The notes beneath the pieces are model-generated. The model was given only the letters and a program-made list of their open reading frames with translations, did no database searches and had not been told where the DNA came from. A stretch of 64,000 bases of DNA from Dillenia suffruticosa (Eukaryota; Streptophyta; Magnoliopsida; Dilleniales; Dilleniaceae): NCBI GenBank assembly GCA_033439265.1, contig JAVTVX010000004.1, positions 22,763,201 through 22,827,200 on the forward strand, written 5' to 3'. Every line of letters starts with the position of its first letter. Position 1 is the stretch's first letter. Of the stretch, positions 46,330-58,714 are shown in pieces. The position numbers and the translations under genes were made by a program.

Positions 46330-49220
46330 TTTCCAAAACTATGAAAATAATAGGAAAGAATGAATGATAAATAATTAGATATCAACCGCAAAAATAGCTA
46401 TTACCAGTTGTCCGCTGATCAGATATTAAAACCTCTTAAATAAAATTCGTGTTTGAGTTACCGAGTGAGTGATCTAATCAAATTTGAATCAAATTTATTT
46501 AGAATTATTGTAATTGCAATTTACTTTATTAAAAAAAATTAGTTTAATTATATATCTTAAATTCGAATCATAAAAATTGATAAATAAAATTTGAAAAAAT
46601 CAACCCCTCAGTGAATCCCATAATACTTAATCTGGATTAGTCAAATAAAATTCGGAAACATGTTGGGAAGAAAAATCCATTTACACAAAAAAAAAAAACA
46701 ATTGTTTGTCAAATTCACACGGCTATCAAACTTTTTTGGATTGAGTGGTCGGATATTCTATTTTGTTAATCCCACAGTACTCGAACCGGATTAGTCAATA
46801 AATCTCAAAATATCGGTGATCGAAAACTAAAAAAAAAAAAAAAAAAAAAACAGAACTCATGTTGGGCCTAGTCTGGGCATGAATTATTCGACCCAAGAAA
46901 AACCCAACCCACTTCATAAAATTGTGAGTCAAGTCTATGAATTTGATCATGTTCCCATGCATACTCTTATTTTATAGCATTGTCGGCCTCCCTTTTGCAT
47001 TGCTTGATTTCTCTTTACCCTTTTATCCTTCTATTTTAGATTTGATTTCCTTTGACCATCTCGGTACCAAATTTTTCATAGGTGGCCCGATAATTTTATC
47101 AGAACTAAAATACTATAATTTCATCTTAAAAATTCTAATATTATATAATAATTGATTATCGGATTACATAAGAATATCTAAAATATAATATTTAAATAAT
47201 TATTAATTTTCTCAACCGTGTTTTAATTTATCTGATTTTGTTCTGAATTCGAATTTGAGACGCGTGTGAAATGATCTCACATTAACATAATCCAATGGGT
47301 AATGTATTGATTAATCCTTGGACTCCTCAATGAGCCAAGTTTAGGATCTCATGTAATATTGTTCTCAACATTATATGAATTTAAATAACTATTTGTTTAC
47401 CTTTTTATTTTTTTTATTTAATCACGGATATTCAAAAAATCAATTAATATAGTTCGAAAAGCTGTGGAGCTTTATTAGGGCTGACTTAGATTTTTATCTT
47501 TTTATTTTTTTTAAAAAAAAGTGTTAATAAAGAAGAGGGTATTATTTACCACTAAAGTAATAGTCTACTGCATAGTTATTCACCCAACTTAGTCATTAAT
47601 CTTGCCGACCGAATAGAATTAAAATAATTTAGTATTTTATCGTTAAATTCAAGTGTTCATCTTTTACCTTTTTGTTAAGAGGATATTATTTACGACTAAA
47701 GTAATAGTCATTTGCGTGGTTGACCAATGGGTAATTCGATTGCATGGTCAATTAAAATTAATTTAAAAAATAAAAATAATTAAATCAAATTAAATATATA
47801 AATTAACTTCATAAATAAAAAAAAAATTCAGGCAATCAAAGAAAAATATAAATACTTCTCTCATGTTTTTTTCACCGACGTATTCAATTGCTTGAATTTT
47901 ATTTTATTTAGTCGCAATTTTATGGAATTTGATCATTTTAGATCCTCAATTTAACCTTAGGTAGTCAATAGTTATCGATTCAGTTCAAGATTTATAAGAA
48001 TTTGTAAAACGATTATTCTTCATGAAAAGCTGTAATAACTATTTGTTAAAACCAATATTTATCGGTGTAGGTGGAAAGACTACTTACGTCCCTTAATCAG
48101 ATTGGGAATTCGACTCTCCCTGAACACAAAAAAAAAAATGTTGGGAGAGTTTTTCCTCAAATGAAATTCAACAGTCAGGTCGATCCGGATTAGTCGGGAC
48201 GAAATCTTAAATACTTGGCGGTGACCTAACCATAAGGACAAAAAAAAAAAAAAAAACTATTTGTCGAATCAAAAAAAATATTTTATAATCTAAAAAAGTT
48301 TTTATCATAATATCTAACAAAACTAATTATATATCTCTTCTTGCTTCATTTCTTTCAAAATGAATTAAAGAATATATATTAATTTTAAAAAAGAAACAAT
48401 CAATATCCAAAATTTTAAGTGATCTACTTAAAGTAATTATAAAATTTAATTTAGAAATTGACTTTCCCGTATATATATATATTTATCAAAAGCTTAATTT
48501 AATGATGTTAGGTGGCAAGGGAGGCATGTGAAGGAGGGCAGACATGAGTCATCGTTGATTTAATGCAACCACACATATTAATGGTGAGCCTTCAAAGTTG
48601 TTCATGGTAAATCTTTTATGGACTCTTTAAATGCACGTGCACCACATGGTCTGCCTCGGGCTTTTTTTATCTCAAGCCTTTGCCTTGCACCTACTTAACA
48701 AAATGTGGCCTTTGAAGGTTATAGCAATATTGATATCGATCGGAAAATTGGGATTTTTCTCGATTTATTTTCACCTTTCTTATTTATGATATTTATAAAT
48801 ATAAAAAAAAGAAAGTAAATTTTTATCTATTTTTTAATATATTCGTAAGATATTTTAATATTTTTTATTGAATTCTGTATGATTAATTTAATTATATTAT
48901 AGTTTTATAATAAAATTAAATAGAATTTTATTCGAGTATTGTATTCAAAGTTTAAAAATAAAAAATATTATATCGAAAGTATTATCTTTTAAAATTGAAT
49001 CGATAAATGTTTAAATTATATTAATTAAAATATAATTATGGAAAAACAAAAATGGATTAAGAAAAACAAAGCACTTGACTAGGCCATCCGCTATTTGCAA
49101 ACCAACATGGAAAAGCCTCACAATCTCAAAATCTCAAAATCGATAACATAAAATTTCCTTTTGTTGTTGTCTGTGTTGCACTTTCCTTGCTTTTGTTTTG
49201 CCTCCCAAAACTCGAATTTG
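46330..49220. other. AT-rich intergenic region with A-tailed repeat copies
   Basis: No gene. Three copies of the dispersed A-tailed repeat are seen: about 46600-46680 (ctggattagtcaaataaaa), about 46760-46850 (ccggattagtcaataaatc, atatcggtgatcg, then A17) and about 48060-48257 (fullest copy). A diverged direct repeat (gaagagggtattatttac at 47533, and aagaggatattatttac at 47675) is also present. Confidence 0.55.
48060..48257 (+). mobile_element. A-tailed SINE-like repeat, fullest copy in the window
   Basis: It begins ggtgtaggtggaaagac and carries a B-box-like gaattcgactctcc (about 48106). It ends with the module ccggattagtcgggacgaaa and cttggcggtgacctaacc before an A18 tail. The last ~60 bp recur at about 2550, 13120, 16030, 17295, 18545, 46620 and 46780, always followed by A-rich sequence, so this is a dispersed retroposed family. 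Confidence 0.5.
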
Positions 49221-49221
49221 A

Positions 49222-49247
49222 TTCCCTCTCTCTCTCTCTCTCTCTCA
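49222..49247. repeat. (CT)n tract upstream of the AR791-like gene
   Basis: About 13 CT repeats lie 340 bp upstream of the start codon, with a second shorter CT run at about 49380. Pyrimidine-rich leaders are common in plants. Confidence 0.8.
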
Positions 49248-49590
49248 CCTTCAGCAATGGCATAAAGACAAAATTCAATGGCCACTTATTTTATATTTTG
49301 AAAACTTTATGATACGCAAAACAAAAAACTCAATTCCCTTTCTTCCCTCCACCTTTGTCTCTCTAAATTTTGAACCGAACTTCTCTCTCTCTCAAATCTT
49401 CCAAAATAACAAAAGGGTATTTTAGGATTCTTTTTTTTTTTCTTGTTCTGTCAGATGGGTCTTCAATCTTTTGTTTTTGGGCCTGTTGATGGTGGGTGAT
49501 TAAGTGAAACAGATTTTCTTTTTCTTTCCCTTCGTGTAAATATTTGTTTGTGTTAATGAGTTTGGAGAAATTTAGGGGGTTTTGACTTTG

Positions 49591-52471
49591 ATGATGAAAG
49601 AGAAAAAAGACATAAGACCTCTTTTGTTGAAATTTGGGGTTGCTGTTGCTCTCTCCTTTGCTGGGTTTCTCTATTCTCGTCTCAGAATCAATAGGATCAA
49701 ACCCTCCAACTCTTCATCTTCTTCTTCAGGTTTGGATTTTATTTTTCATTATCATTTATCATTTTATTTTGATCTGAATCTGGGCTTTTTCCCCTGAATT
49801 TAAGTTTTCATAGGTTGTTAAGATATATACATATAGCTGACCATATGGAGTCATTATCTCCCGTAACCATTCATAGGTTATTAAGAGAAGTATACAAAAT
49901 TTTGGTTTAATTCTTGATTTTAAAATTTAATTTCAGGTAAGGAATTGAATGCAGGAGGAAGAGAAAGGGTTTCAGATGATGTCCATGCCTCACCCACAAA
50001 AGCCATTCGTTGTAGTGTTGCTTCAACTGCATCAGACAGATATGTAAGCAAATTTGTCAATTGAATTCCCTTTTCACATTTTGTTTATTGATTTCCATAT
50101 GGGTATAAATCATAAATTTAGGGTTATCTATAAGGTAATATTATATATTTTCCATTTAAATGCTTTAGTGATTTGTTGTTTGGTTACTTGGTTGGTTCTT
50201 TTTATTATTCTTGTGTTAAATAAGCTTCAAATTGAAGGGCTTTATTTGCTGATTTGATAGACTGGTTGGGGATTGATTTCTTTAAATTTCAAATATTTAC
50301 ATGCACTAGTTTGATTATGAAACTGCATGAAAAATTTGTATCCTCAGTTTAGATGGTTCAAAGTTATGGGGGAAAAATTGAGGAAAAACTCATTTAGATA
50401 TTAGCAATAATCAAGTTTTATCATTTTCACTTAGCATATATCTAATTTGATTTCCATATTTCCTGAAATAAATGCTAGTTATTATCACTGTTACAGAACT
50501 GGGTTGGTCCGGTTTTTGGATAAACTAGTATTTGTTTGGATGAACTACAAGCCTAAATGAATGGTTGAATGGCAAATATAATCCTGCTTTTGATATTTTT
50601 CAGCTATAGGAGAAAATGACTCCATATGGTCATCTAGGGTATTGGTTTTCTTAGTTCTTGATTTTGATTGGTGCGGCATTATTTGTTGCAGGAAGAGGGA
50701 TGTATTCCAAAGGTTAGAATCAATAATGCAACTGCCAGTCCCTCTCCAAGCAGTGCATATAGTGGAGAGAGAGATGGGTTCCTTTTGCCGGAGTTCAATG
50801 AGCTAGTAATGGAATTTAACTTAGCAGAAAATATTGGGATATCTCCAAGAAAAGAAGTTGAAACACCAAAATCAGACTCGAATACACCTAAAGCCCTTTG
50901 GAGCGTGGAGATGGAAATTCTGAGGAGAGAGATTGAGAACTTGACAAATAAAATCAGATATCACCAAGAGAGGGAGAGAGATCTTCAGGTACAACTGCTC
51001 CAGTATCATGGCCTTAAAGAGCAAGAAGCAGCAGTGATGGAACTACAAAACCGGTTGAAAATAAATAATGTGGAAGCAAAGCTATTCACTCTCAAAATTG
51101 AGTCCTTGCAGGCAGATAAACAAAGACTAGAGGCACAAGTGGTTGATCTTGCTAAAGTTTCACCGGAGCTTGAAGCTGCTAAGGGAAAGATAAAGTTGCT
51201 CAAGAAGAAACTCAGGTCTGATGCTGAACAAAACAAGGAGCAGATATTAATTCTTAAACAAAGAGTTGCAAAGCTGCTCGATGAGGAACATAAGTCTATC
51301 AGAAGTAATTCAGACATCCAACAAAAGCTTCAGAGGCTCATGGAGTTGGAAACGGAGGCATCGTTGCTAAAGAAGTCTAACCATAGACTACAGATAGAAA
51401 ATTCTGAACTCTATAGGAGGTTGGAGTCCGCTCAGATAATTGCAGATTCTATTTTGGAAGATCCAGAGGTAATTCTTTGCACTTCTGGTTAACCCTATAA
51501 TTCATATTTCATAACATATTTCTTGTTTTAAATATGGATTGCTTGATGTCTTTTTCTTGTTTATTTCTTCCTGTTTTCAGGCAGAAGAATTAAAGCACAC
51601 AAATGACCGTTTGCAAGAAGAAAATGAGAATTTGAGCAAGGAAATTGAGTGCCTTAAAACTGATCGATGTGCTGATGTTGAGGAATTAGTTTATCTTCGG
51701 TGGATTAATGCTTGCCTAAGATACGAGCTGAGGAATTTTCAACCTCCAGCAGGTAAAACTGTTGCAAGGGATCTTAGCAAGACCTTAAGCACTGAGTCTG
51801 AGAAGAAAGCCAAGGAGCTAATTCTTGAATATGCAAAAGCCGAAGGGTTGGTGGAAGAGAAGAATGTCAACTTCATTGATTTTGACTCTGATCAATGGTC
51901 ATCTTCCCAAGCTTCATATGTTACAGACTCTGGTGAATACGAGGATACCTTGAATGATAATTCTTCCACTAATAGAAGCCTCACTTCCAGCAAATCAAAA
52001 TTCTTAAGCAAGCTCAGGAGACTTCTACGAGGAAGAGATACTCATCATCGCAGTCTTGATTCTTCAACACACAAACATGTAGGAGAAGAAACGGGGGGAA
52101 CTCCATCTGATTCTCCCTGGTTCAGTGCAGGTGTTTCGCCTTCAATTGATTCCGGAACCGATGGACCGAGCAATAGACTCTCAAACATACCTCGGAGCTC
52201 ACCTGAATCTTTGGATGTTCAAAGAGTAAGGAGCTTCAAAATGGAAGATGTTAAGGAATTTGATCATACTAGGAGAAACAGCGATTGTGGCACTTCATAT
52301 GGCTATAAGAGGGTTATTCTAGGAAGAGAGTCAGCTTCAGAATCACCTCTTGAGAATCAGGACCCAGATGCCATTGGAAGGACAGAATTAGTTAAATATG
52401 CTGGGGCTTTATTGGACTCTCGAGGAAATACACCTAAAGCACATAGAAAATCCGTATCAGATATTTTTTGA
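49591..52471 (+). CDS. CHUP1-like coiled-coil membrane protein (AR791 type)
   Basis: Four exons (49591-49729, 49937-50043, 50692-51468, 51581-52471) join in phase to encode 637 aa. The true start is ATG 49591 (MMKEKKDIRPLLLKFG). One hydrophobic helix covers residues 11-30 (LLLKFGVAVALSFAGFLYSR), a membrane anchor. Residues about 130-390 are a long Glu/Lys/Leu coiled coil containing EELVYLRWINACLRYELRN, the hallmark of the CHUP1 family. The C-terminal third is Ser-rich and closes with PKAHRKSVSDIF. Unlike CHUP1 it has no proline-rich or formin-like C-terminal domain, matching the shorter Arabidopsis AR791 (At1g52080), annotated as actin-binding. CHUP1 tethers chloroplasts to actin at the plasma membrane. 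Whether this shorter relative does so is not shown. Confidence 0.9.
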
Positions 52472-52474
52472 CAC

Positions 52475-52987
52475 TGATCGGCAGCTTCACATCGCATTAG
52501 TTTTACACTTTTTTTTTCCTAGTTGTTCATAGGAAACACAGGAAATTAAGGGTTTTCTTACCATACCCAATGTACCATATTGACCATTAGAAACAAGTGA
52601 AACCAAAGAGCTGAACTTGAGCTCTGCATGTTAGTTATTCCTTCATCTTTTCTTTGTAGTGGCAAACTGAAACTATTGGTCTTTACCCATTTTCATAGCA
52701 TAAATTTGGAGGAGTTTGCAATAAGGTTTTCATTTTCTCTCCACACGTTGCAGAATGCTATTGCTATATAGTAAGTTTGCATGTCTTGCAAGTAAAAAAT
52801 CATTTTATCCAAGTGAAAGAGAAGAAGGGGAGATACCATGTCTGTTACTTTAGAATGTCCAAGCTATCTTTTACATGCAAAAATCAAAGGCCAAGTGAAG
52901 GAAATACCTAGGGAGGGAAAATAAATTCTGGGCTTTCATTTTTGGTTACCTATGAAATTTTATCCAAACCAAAGTTAGAATTAAGCT
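52475..52987. other. 3' untranslated region of the AR791-like gene and spacer
   Basis: AT-rich sequence after the stop, with no coding frame. No single clear polyadenylation signal was picked. Confidence 0.4.
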
Positions 52988-52999
52988 ATCAATATCATT

Positions 53000-53098
53000 T
53001 CTTTTTTTTTTTTTTTAATCACATGAGATTTGAATCCCGAATTACAAGATTGAGGGAGTGAAGTTGTTACCACTATAGTATTTCCTTGGGGGGCAACC
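53000..53098 (-). mobile_element. tRNA-derived SINE with target duplication
   Basis: On the minus strand it has an A-box-like tactatagtggtaaca, a B-box-like gggattcaaatctc and an A-rich tail (T run 53000-53016 on the plus strand). It is flanked by atcaatatcatt (52988-52999) and atcaacatcatt (53099-53110), a 12-bp target duplication with one mismatch. It is the same family as 23424-23510. It sits between the AR791-like and PAB genes. Confidence 0.75.
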
Positions 53099-53110
53099 AT
53101 CAACATCATT

Positions 53111-53739
53111 GGAGGAGTTAAAATGCTCATCAAGCCTATAAGTTCCAATTAGGGCCTCAACTTTAGAATCAAAGATGGAACCTCCACAGCCGCCTAAACT
53201 TCAACACTTCAGTAGACACAAATCAAATCGTTCAACAAACCGAAAGATCTCGGAATAAATAGAGACAAACTTAACATATATGGAATTTAATTTTTTTTTT
53301 AATTTGAATACCGATATTCAAAAACTCAATTAATTCTGTTTGAATAATTGTAAGTCCAATTTAAAAACTGTACTTTCAATGTCTGTTTTTTTATTTCTAA
53401 GAATCAAAATCAAGATTGAGAATTTAGTATCTATACTATTGGTTGAAATTCGAAACTTCAAAATTTAAAAGGGTCACCTGAGCGGGAAGCTAAAACGACG
53501 TCGCTTAATTTGAGGAGCCAGAAGATGGAAGCGAGTATGGATGAAAAAACGCAAGCGAGTGAGGGAGGAATGGGCGGACGCCAAACTTCAAAGGGCCACA
53601 CTAAAACAGAAGAAAACATTATATACGGTGTCCAGACAATACACTGGACAGTTATAACAAACAAACAAGCAAGAAGATCTCTCTCTCTTTCTCTGGTGGT
53701 AGTGAAGCTTGTCTTTCTCTCCAAGAAAAAAGAAAACAA
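53111..53739. promoter_or_regulatory. upstream region of the PAB gene
   Basis: Intergenic DNA leading to the PAB start codon, with a CT-rich leader (53678-53696) and GC-richer sequence from 53480. No TATA box stands out. An open frame covering part of it on the minus strand is a compositional shadow. Confidence 0.35.
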
Positions 53740-56700
53740 ATGGCGGAAAAGGCGGTGGTCGGAGCACCATTAGATCCGACGTCGCGAACTCCGGTGATGA
53801 AGAAGGCGTCGCTGTATGTAGGAGATTTGGACCCGGAAGTATCGGAAACAGAGCTGATTCAAGTGTTTTCTGGTGTGGCAATGGGGTCCGTTGCTTCTGC
53901 TAAAGTCTGTCGTGATTTCAATGGAAACTCTCTTTGTTATGCTTACATCAACTTTTACTCTCCTTCTGCCGGTATGCTCTCTCTCTCTCTCTCTCTAAGA
54001 TGGGATTTCTTAGGTTTTTCTTGTTCTTCCCCTTCACTGGTGAAATGGGGTTGGTTTTTGATTTATGGGTTGTTTATGAAATCCTAACCGCAAAGTTTCC
54101 AATTTGCTCTCTCCCGCCCTCTCCCTACGATAAGATTCTTGGGTTTTCTTGTTTTTCTGTGTAATGCTCGTATTGCGTTTTTCTCTTGGGATTTCTGGGT
54201 TGCTCGTGGAATCCCCATTGTTTCAGTGTTTGCATGGGATGGGTTTTCTTGAGGGTTTAAGTTCTCTCTCTCTCTCTCTCTCTCTCGATTTTTTTGTTGG
54301 CATTTTTATGTTTATCTCTGTAATGCCGCAATTGGTTCTTGTCTCTGGAATGGATTTTCTAGAGGGGATTTATGTTTAGCTTTTGTTGTTTTGGTTCTCT
54401 ATGACTTGATAACAGAACTTTTGTTGGGATGTGTCTCTTAGTTTTCTTGATTGTGAAACCTCTACTGTTTTCCTTCGCCGTGTATTTTTCTTCTCTAAAA
54501 GCTTTTTGGATTTCAATTAGTTCATCAAAACACTAAGATTGGTTTTTTGTGAAATGCTTGTAATCTTTGTATAGAATTCTCTGTTTTAGGGTTTTGATTC
54601 TTTGGCCTGATCGGTAGAATTTTCCTTTCTTTTTTCCTCTTCTTGGTGGTGGAATCTTTGACTGTGTTTTGCACTTTTTTTTGTGTCGAGTTTCAATGAC
54701 TTCTCATAGATTTTTAGGGCTTTTTCTCAACATTAACTTGAATAAACAAGGTTTCTTTCTTGCTTGTTAAACATGTAGGATTTGTTCAGTTTTATTAGTT
54801 TCTCTATAATGGCAGTGAAACCCGTTTCCTTGTTTTGTTCAACCATGAAACTTCTCACTTTATATTGTTGTTTGATACCATATGGGGTTTCTTTTGGTTT
54901 CAGTGTCTTTAGTTATGTCATTACTGCTCTCTGTTTTGTATTTACCCTTCCAACGTTGCAATGGTGAACAATCTTCTTGGTTTCTGAAACCAACATTTTT
55001 GTGTCTGTTTTGTTTATTTGTCTGCTGTTCTTATGTCTTGTTGACCTTGATACCCAAATTTCTCTCTTGGTTGTCATACCCAATTTTTCAAATTCTAGTC
55101 TGGGAAATCTATACTCAGTTTCATCTCTTCTGGTTAACATTTCTAGCTTCTTATTAGCTACCTTGTCTGCCTTGTTCTAAGAAAGCTAAATGGCCTTGTA
55201 CCCCAAAATTTATTGTCTAGTATTCTTAGTTCCCTGGGTGTAATATGAACCACGAGATTGAGTGATTTACTGATGACCCAGTTTGGTGGAATTTTCATTT
55301 TCACAATTGATTTTTGGTTTCTTATAGGGTGCTTGCTTGGTCACCATTTAAATTTCGGAATCTTTACAATCCCATATGAACAGATAATCATAGTATTGTG
55401 GCGGTTGGGTATTACATTTCTCGTTGGAATTGTAGACTGTTTTTTGGTGATCGTTCTTTCGTCCAATAGTAAAATTATTATTGGAGTTTCTGATTTGTAC
55501 AGCTGCCAAGGCTTTAGCTTGTCTAAACCACACCAAAGTAGGGGGAAAAACAATGAGGATAATGTGGACTGAGGGAGACCCTTCTACAAGAAGGACTGGA
55601 GTAGCGAATCTCTTTGTCAAGAATCTGGACCCTTCAGTGAATAGTGGTCACCTGCAGAGCATTTTCTGCAAATTTGGAACAATACTTTCTTGCAAGGTTG
55701 CTGAGGAAAATGGGAGGAGTAAAGAGTTTGGTTTTGTTCAATTTGACTCGGAGGAATCTGCACAGGCTGCAGTCAAGGCTCTCCATGATACCACGCTTGA
55801 AGGAAGGAAATTGTAAGTTACTGTCATCTCTTGCTGTGGTATCAAGTTATACACGCAGTTCAAATGATAAGGTCATACAAATAATGCAAGGCAGGGGCCA
55901 GCCTCGCATGCATGCACTGCCACATCATTGAAACATGCACGTGATGCATTATTTTGAAGGCACTCAGTTTGTTCCATTTCTGACTGTTAACTGGATGACC
56001 ATGAACAAATTTAAGAGTTCAAAGTTAGACTCTTAATTTCTGACTTTGTGACTAGTAGAGCAGTGGCTTATTGCTATGAGAAATCTCTCACCTGTTTCAT
56101 TCAATCAGGCTTTTATACATTGTACATATAACATGATGTGAACAGTTGTCCCAGAAATATACGGTTTCCGTTAAATGTTCAAATGTATACTTGGCAAGCC
56201 TGAGACGTGCCTCTTTGGGTTCTTTTTGTTGGTGCCTTTGTTTTGGCCTCTAAGGAGGAAAGGAGGGGTGTGAGTGGAATTAGGCAGTTATTATTTTTCA
56301 AACACTATATCAAGAAAGGTTGGTTCTTTTCAGATATGTTTCCAAATTTATGAAGAAAAGTGAGAGAAGACCAGCTGCTAAAGAACCAAAATTTACCAAC
56401 GTCTATGTGAAGAATCTGGATGAAGATTTGAGTGAGGATCTTCTTCGAGAGACATTCTCCAAGTTTGGTAAGACTTGCAGTGTTGTCATCATGAAGAACA
56501 GCGATGGAAAATCAAGAGGCTTTGGGTTTGTCAATTTTGAGTCTTCAGAAGATGCCCAAAAGGCTGTGCAAGCCATGAATGGCTCACTTCTAGGTGACAC
56601 CCTGCTTGTTCAATTTCATTTTCTGTTTTCTGAAAATTACATTTCATTCTCTTATCTTCAACTGCTAATATTGTGAGTATCAGGTTCAAAACATTTATAC

Positions 56701-58137
56701 GCTGGAAGGGCCCAGAAGAAGGCCGAAAGGGAAGATCTCTTAAAAAATGAAATTGGGAAGATGCACAATTATCAGTCTGATAAGTTGATAGCATCAAACC
56801 TATATGTGAAGCATCTTAATTCAGATATTGATGATAAGACATTGCAGGAGCTATTTAGTCCTTATGGACAAGTAACTTCAGCAAAAGTGATGCGGTGTGC
56901 TTATGGTGCAAGCAAAGGATTTGGCTTTGTATGCTTCTCCTCCGCAGAAGAAGCTAAGAAGGCTTTGGAAGCACTGCATGGTAAGAATGCAGCTGCCCCT
57001 TCAATATCTATGTGTTTATGAAGTTGCACCTTTATAATTAAATTCCCATTTGTGCAGGTACACATTTCCATGGAGCAACACTCTATGTCACCCATGCCCT
57101 ACGAAAGAAAGATCGGCAAAAGGAACTGGAGAAATTCGATGTACGCCAGCAGAATCACGTGCAATCTACTAACTGGGACTACTCTTCTGCTGATCTTCGT
57201 CGACCCCAACAAAGCTATTATACTCCTCTTATGCCTGTAAACACTGTCTCACACATAAATGCATACCAGCCAATCATGTGCCCATACATCATCAGACAGA
57301 ATGATGGTGTTACTTTTCCTTGCACATTACAAGATTCCCTGAAGGCCCCTAGATACGTAAGAAGCTTGTCTTTTACTGTTGAGTCTCTGATTTTTTTTTT
57401 TTTTTTTCTAGTGACCATTGTGTGAAAATTTTTCAATGATGTAACTGCAGAATCCACCGAGACAGACACAGCAGGGGATTGGCAAGGAAGGGGTGAGCAG
57501 TTACTCAATTTATCACGGAACTAGTGCTCCATACTGGATGTTGCAACATCATGTAAGCATATTTCCTCTCTTTGTAGTTTATCATCTTCAACTACAATTT
57601 CTGGTCTAGTGTCGTTACAATGACTGCCTATTTACTTCTTTTCTTGTCTATTCAAATTTAATTTGAAGTGATGGATGCTTAGTTAATCTGTTGGATCTAT
57701 TCCTTTTTCACTTTGGTGTTGATTTGAAATTGTCTGATTAGGTGAACCACCAAAATTGTGACATGCTCAACGATCACAGAAGTGGCTCTGTAAAAGTGGA
57801 TTACAAGGGACATTGTCCAACTGGAAGGTCCAAGAGAGGATTGTCAGACACAAGCAGCATTGTTACAATCAAGTCTCCCACAAAAGGCAGTTCTGCATCC
57901 ACGTTCACTTCACTCACTTCAGGTAAATTAGGAGATTTTTTCTTAATTCCTGTACCCTATTTACTCTAGCAAGGGCAGGGGCAGCAACACATTTGTTAAA
58001 GATGTGTTCCAGTTTATTTGTTGCAATTTACTATACTACATATGTTATGCTGCTCACAGATTTCCTCTCTTTTTATCTCAGACAAATGCTCACACGGAAA
58101 AGAGAACAAGATTGCAGGTCGTAACAAACAAGCCTGA
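53740..58137 (+). CDS. poly(A)-binding protein, PAB6/PAB7 type
   Basis: Eight exons in phase (53740-53971, 55503-55812, 56334-56593, 56684-56980, 57058-57356, 57451-57552, 57742-57922, 58082-58137) encode 578 aa. There are four RRMs: RRM1 from SLYVGDL (24), RRM2 from NLFVKNL (113), RRM3 from NVYVKNL (203), RRM4 from NLYVKHL (306). Each has an RNP1-like box such as KGFGFVCF or [11 protein letters not shown]1 is the most divergent, with YAYINF. The C-terminal ~190 residues have no MLLE/PABC domain, so PAM2 partners such as eRF3 or CID proteins should not bind. This is the arrangement of the divergent Arabidopsis PAB6 and PAB7, expressed mainly in reproductive tissue. The head-to-head end with the APG lipase matches At3g16370-At3g16380 as I recall it. 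Confidence 0.92.
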
Positions 58138-58714
58138 TATACTGAAACTAGTCTAGTCACAACTTCTTTGGATGTTCTGCTGATGTTTTAGAATGCCGGA
58201 GGAGGCTAATGCTTGGTTTTGGCTTCAATACTCAACAATGATATTAGTTTAGTGACACATTTTAGTCAGTTTTGAACCAAAGCTACTACCATGGTGGTTT
58301 TATACACCTCTTTGTATCACTAAATTCTTTTCTTCTCTTTTCTTCTGATTTGTAAAATACGGTTACATACTTTGTGGTGCTCTACTTGGGAATCCTATGG
58401 GGTGCAATGCACAATTACTGATTTTTGATCTATATCACGTTCTTGTAAAACTCAGGTTTCTATGGTATTCCTCTGCTCTGGATTTCCCCTTCATGCTCTT
58501 CTAATTGCTATGGTTCTTTCTAGTTCTGGAACAAAATTGGAAAAGAAAGCTTGGACTGTTTGCTTCATAAAATTCTTTATGTAGATCATATTGCGAAACA
58601 AATTAATTATACAATGAGGCACTTGCATTATCCTTTAGTAAGTGCGTGGAGTGAATATTTAATTGCAGTATAGTTTACAACAAACAGATAATAGATACCA
58701 AAGGCTAAAGCATT
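58138..58714. other. convergent spacer between PAB and the GDSL lipase
   Basis: The two genes converge here, with 577 bp between stop codons. It must hold both 3' untranslated regions. No other gene seen. Confidence 0.6.

Noticed and set aside
49582-49590. An upstream TTG as start of the AR791-like protein
   Set aside because: Plant nuclear genes start at ATG. ATG ATG at 49591 gives the conserved MKEKKDIRP start.
54913-55620. Several 60-110-codon frames within the PAB first intron
   Set aside because: They fall between confirmed PAB exons, show no homology, and those overlapping 55503-55812 are antisense or off-frame shadows of exon 2.
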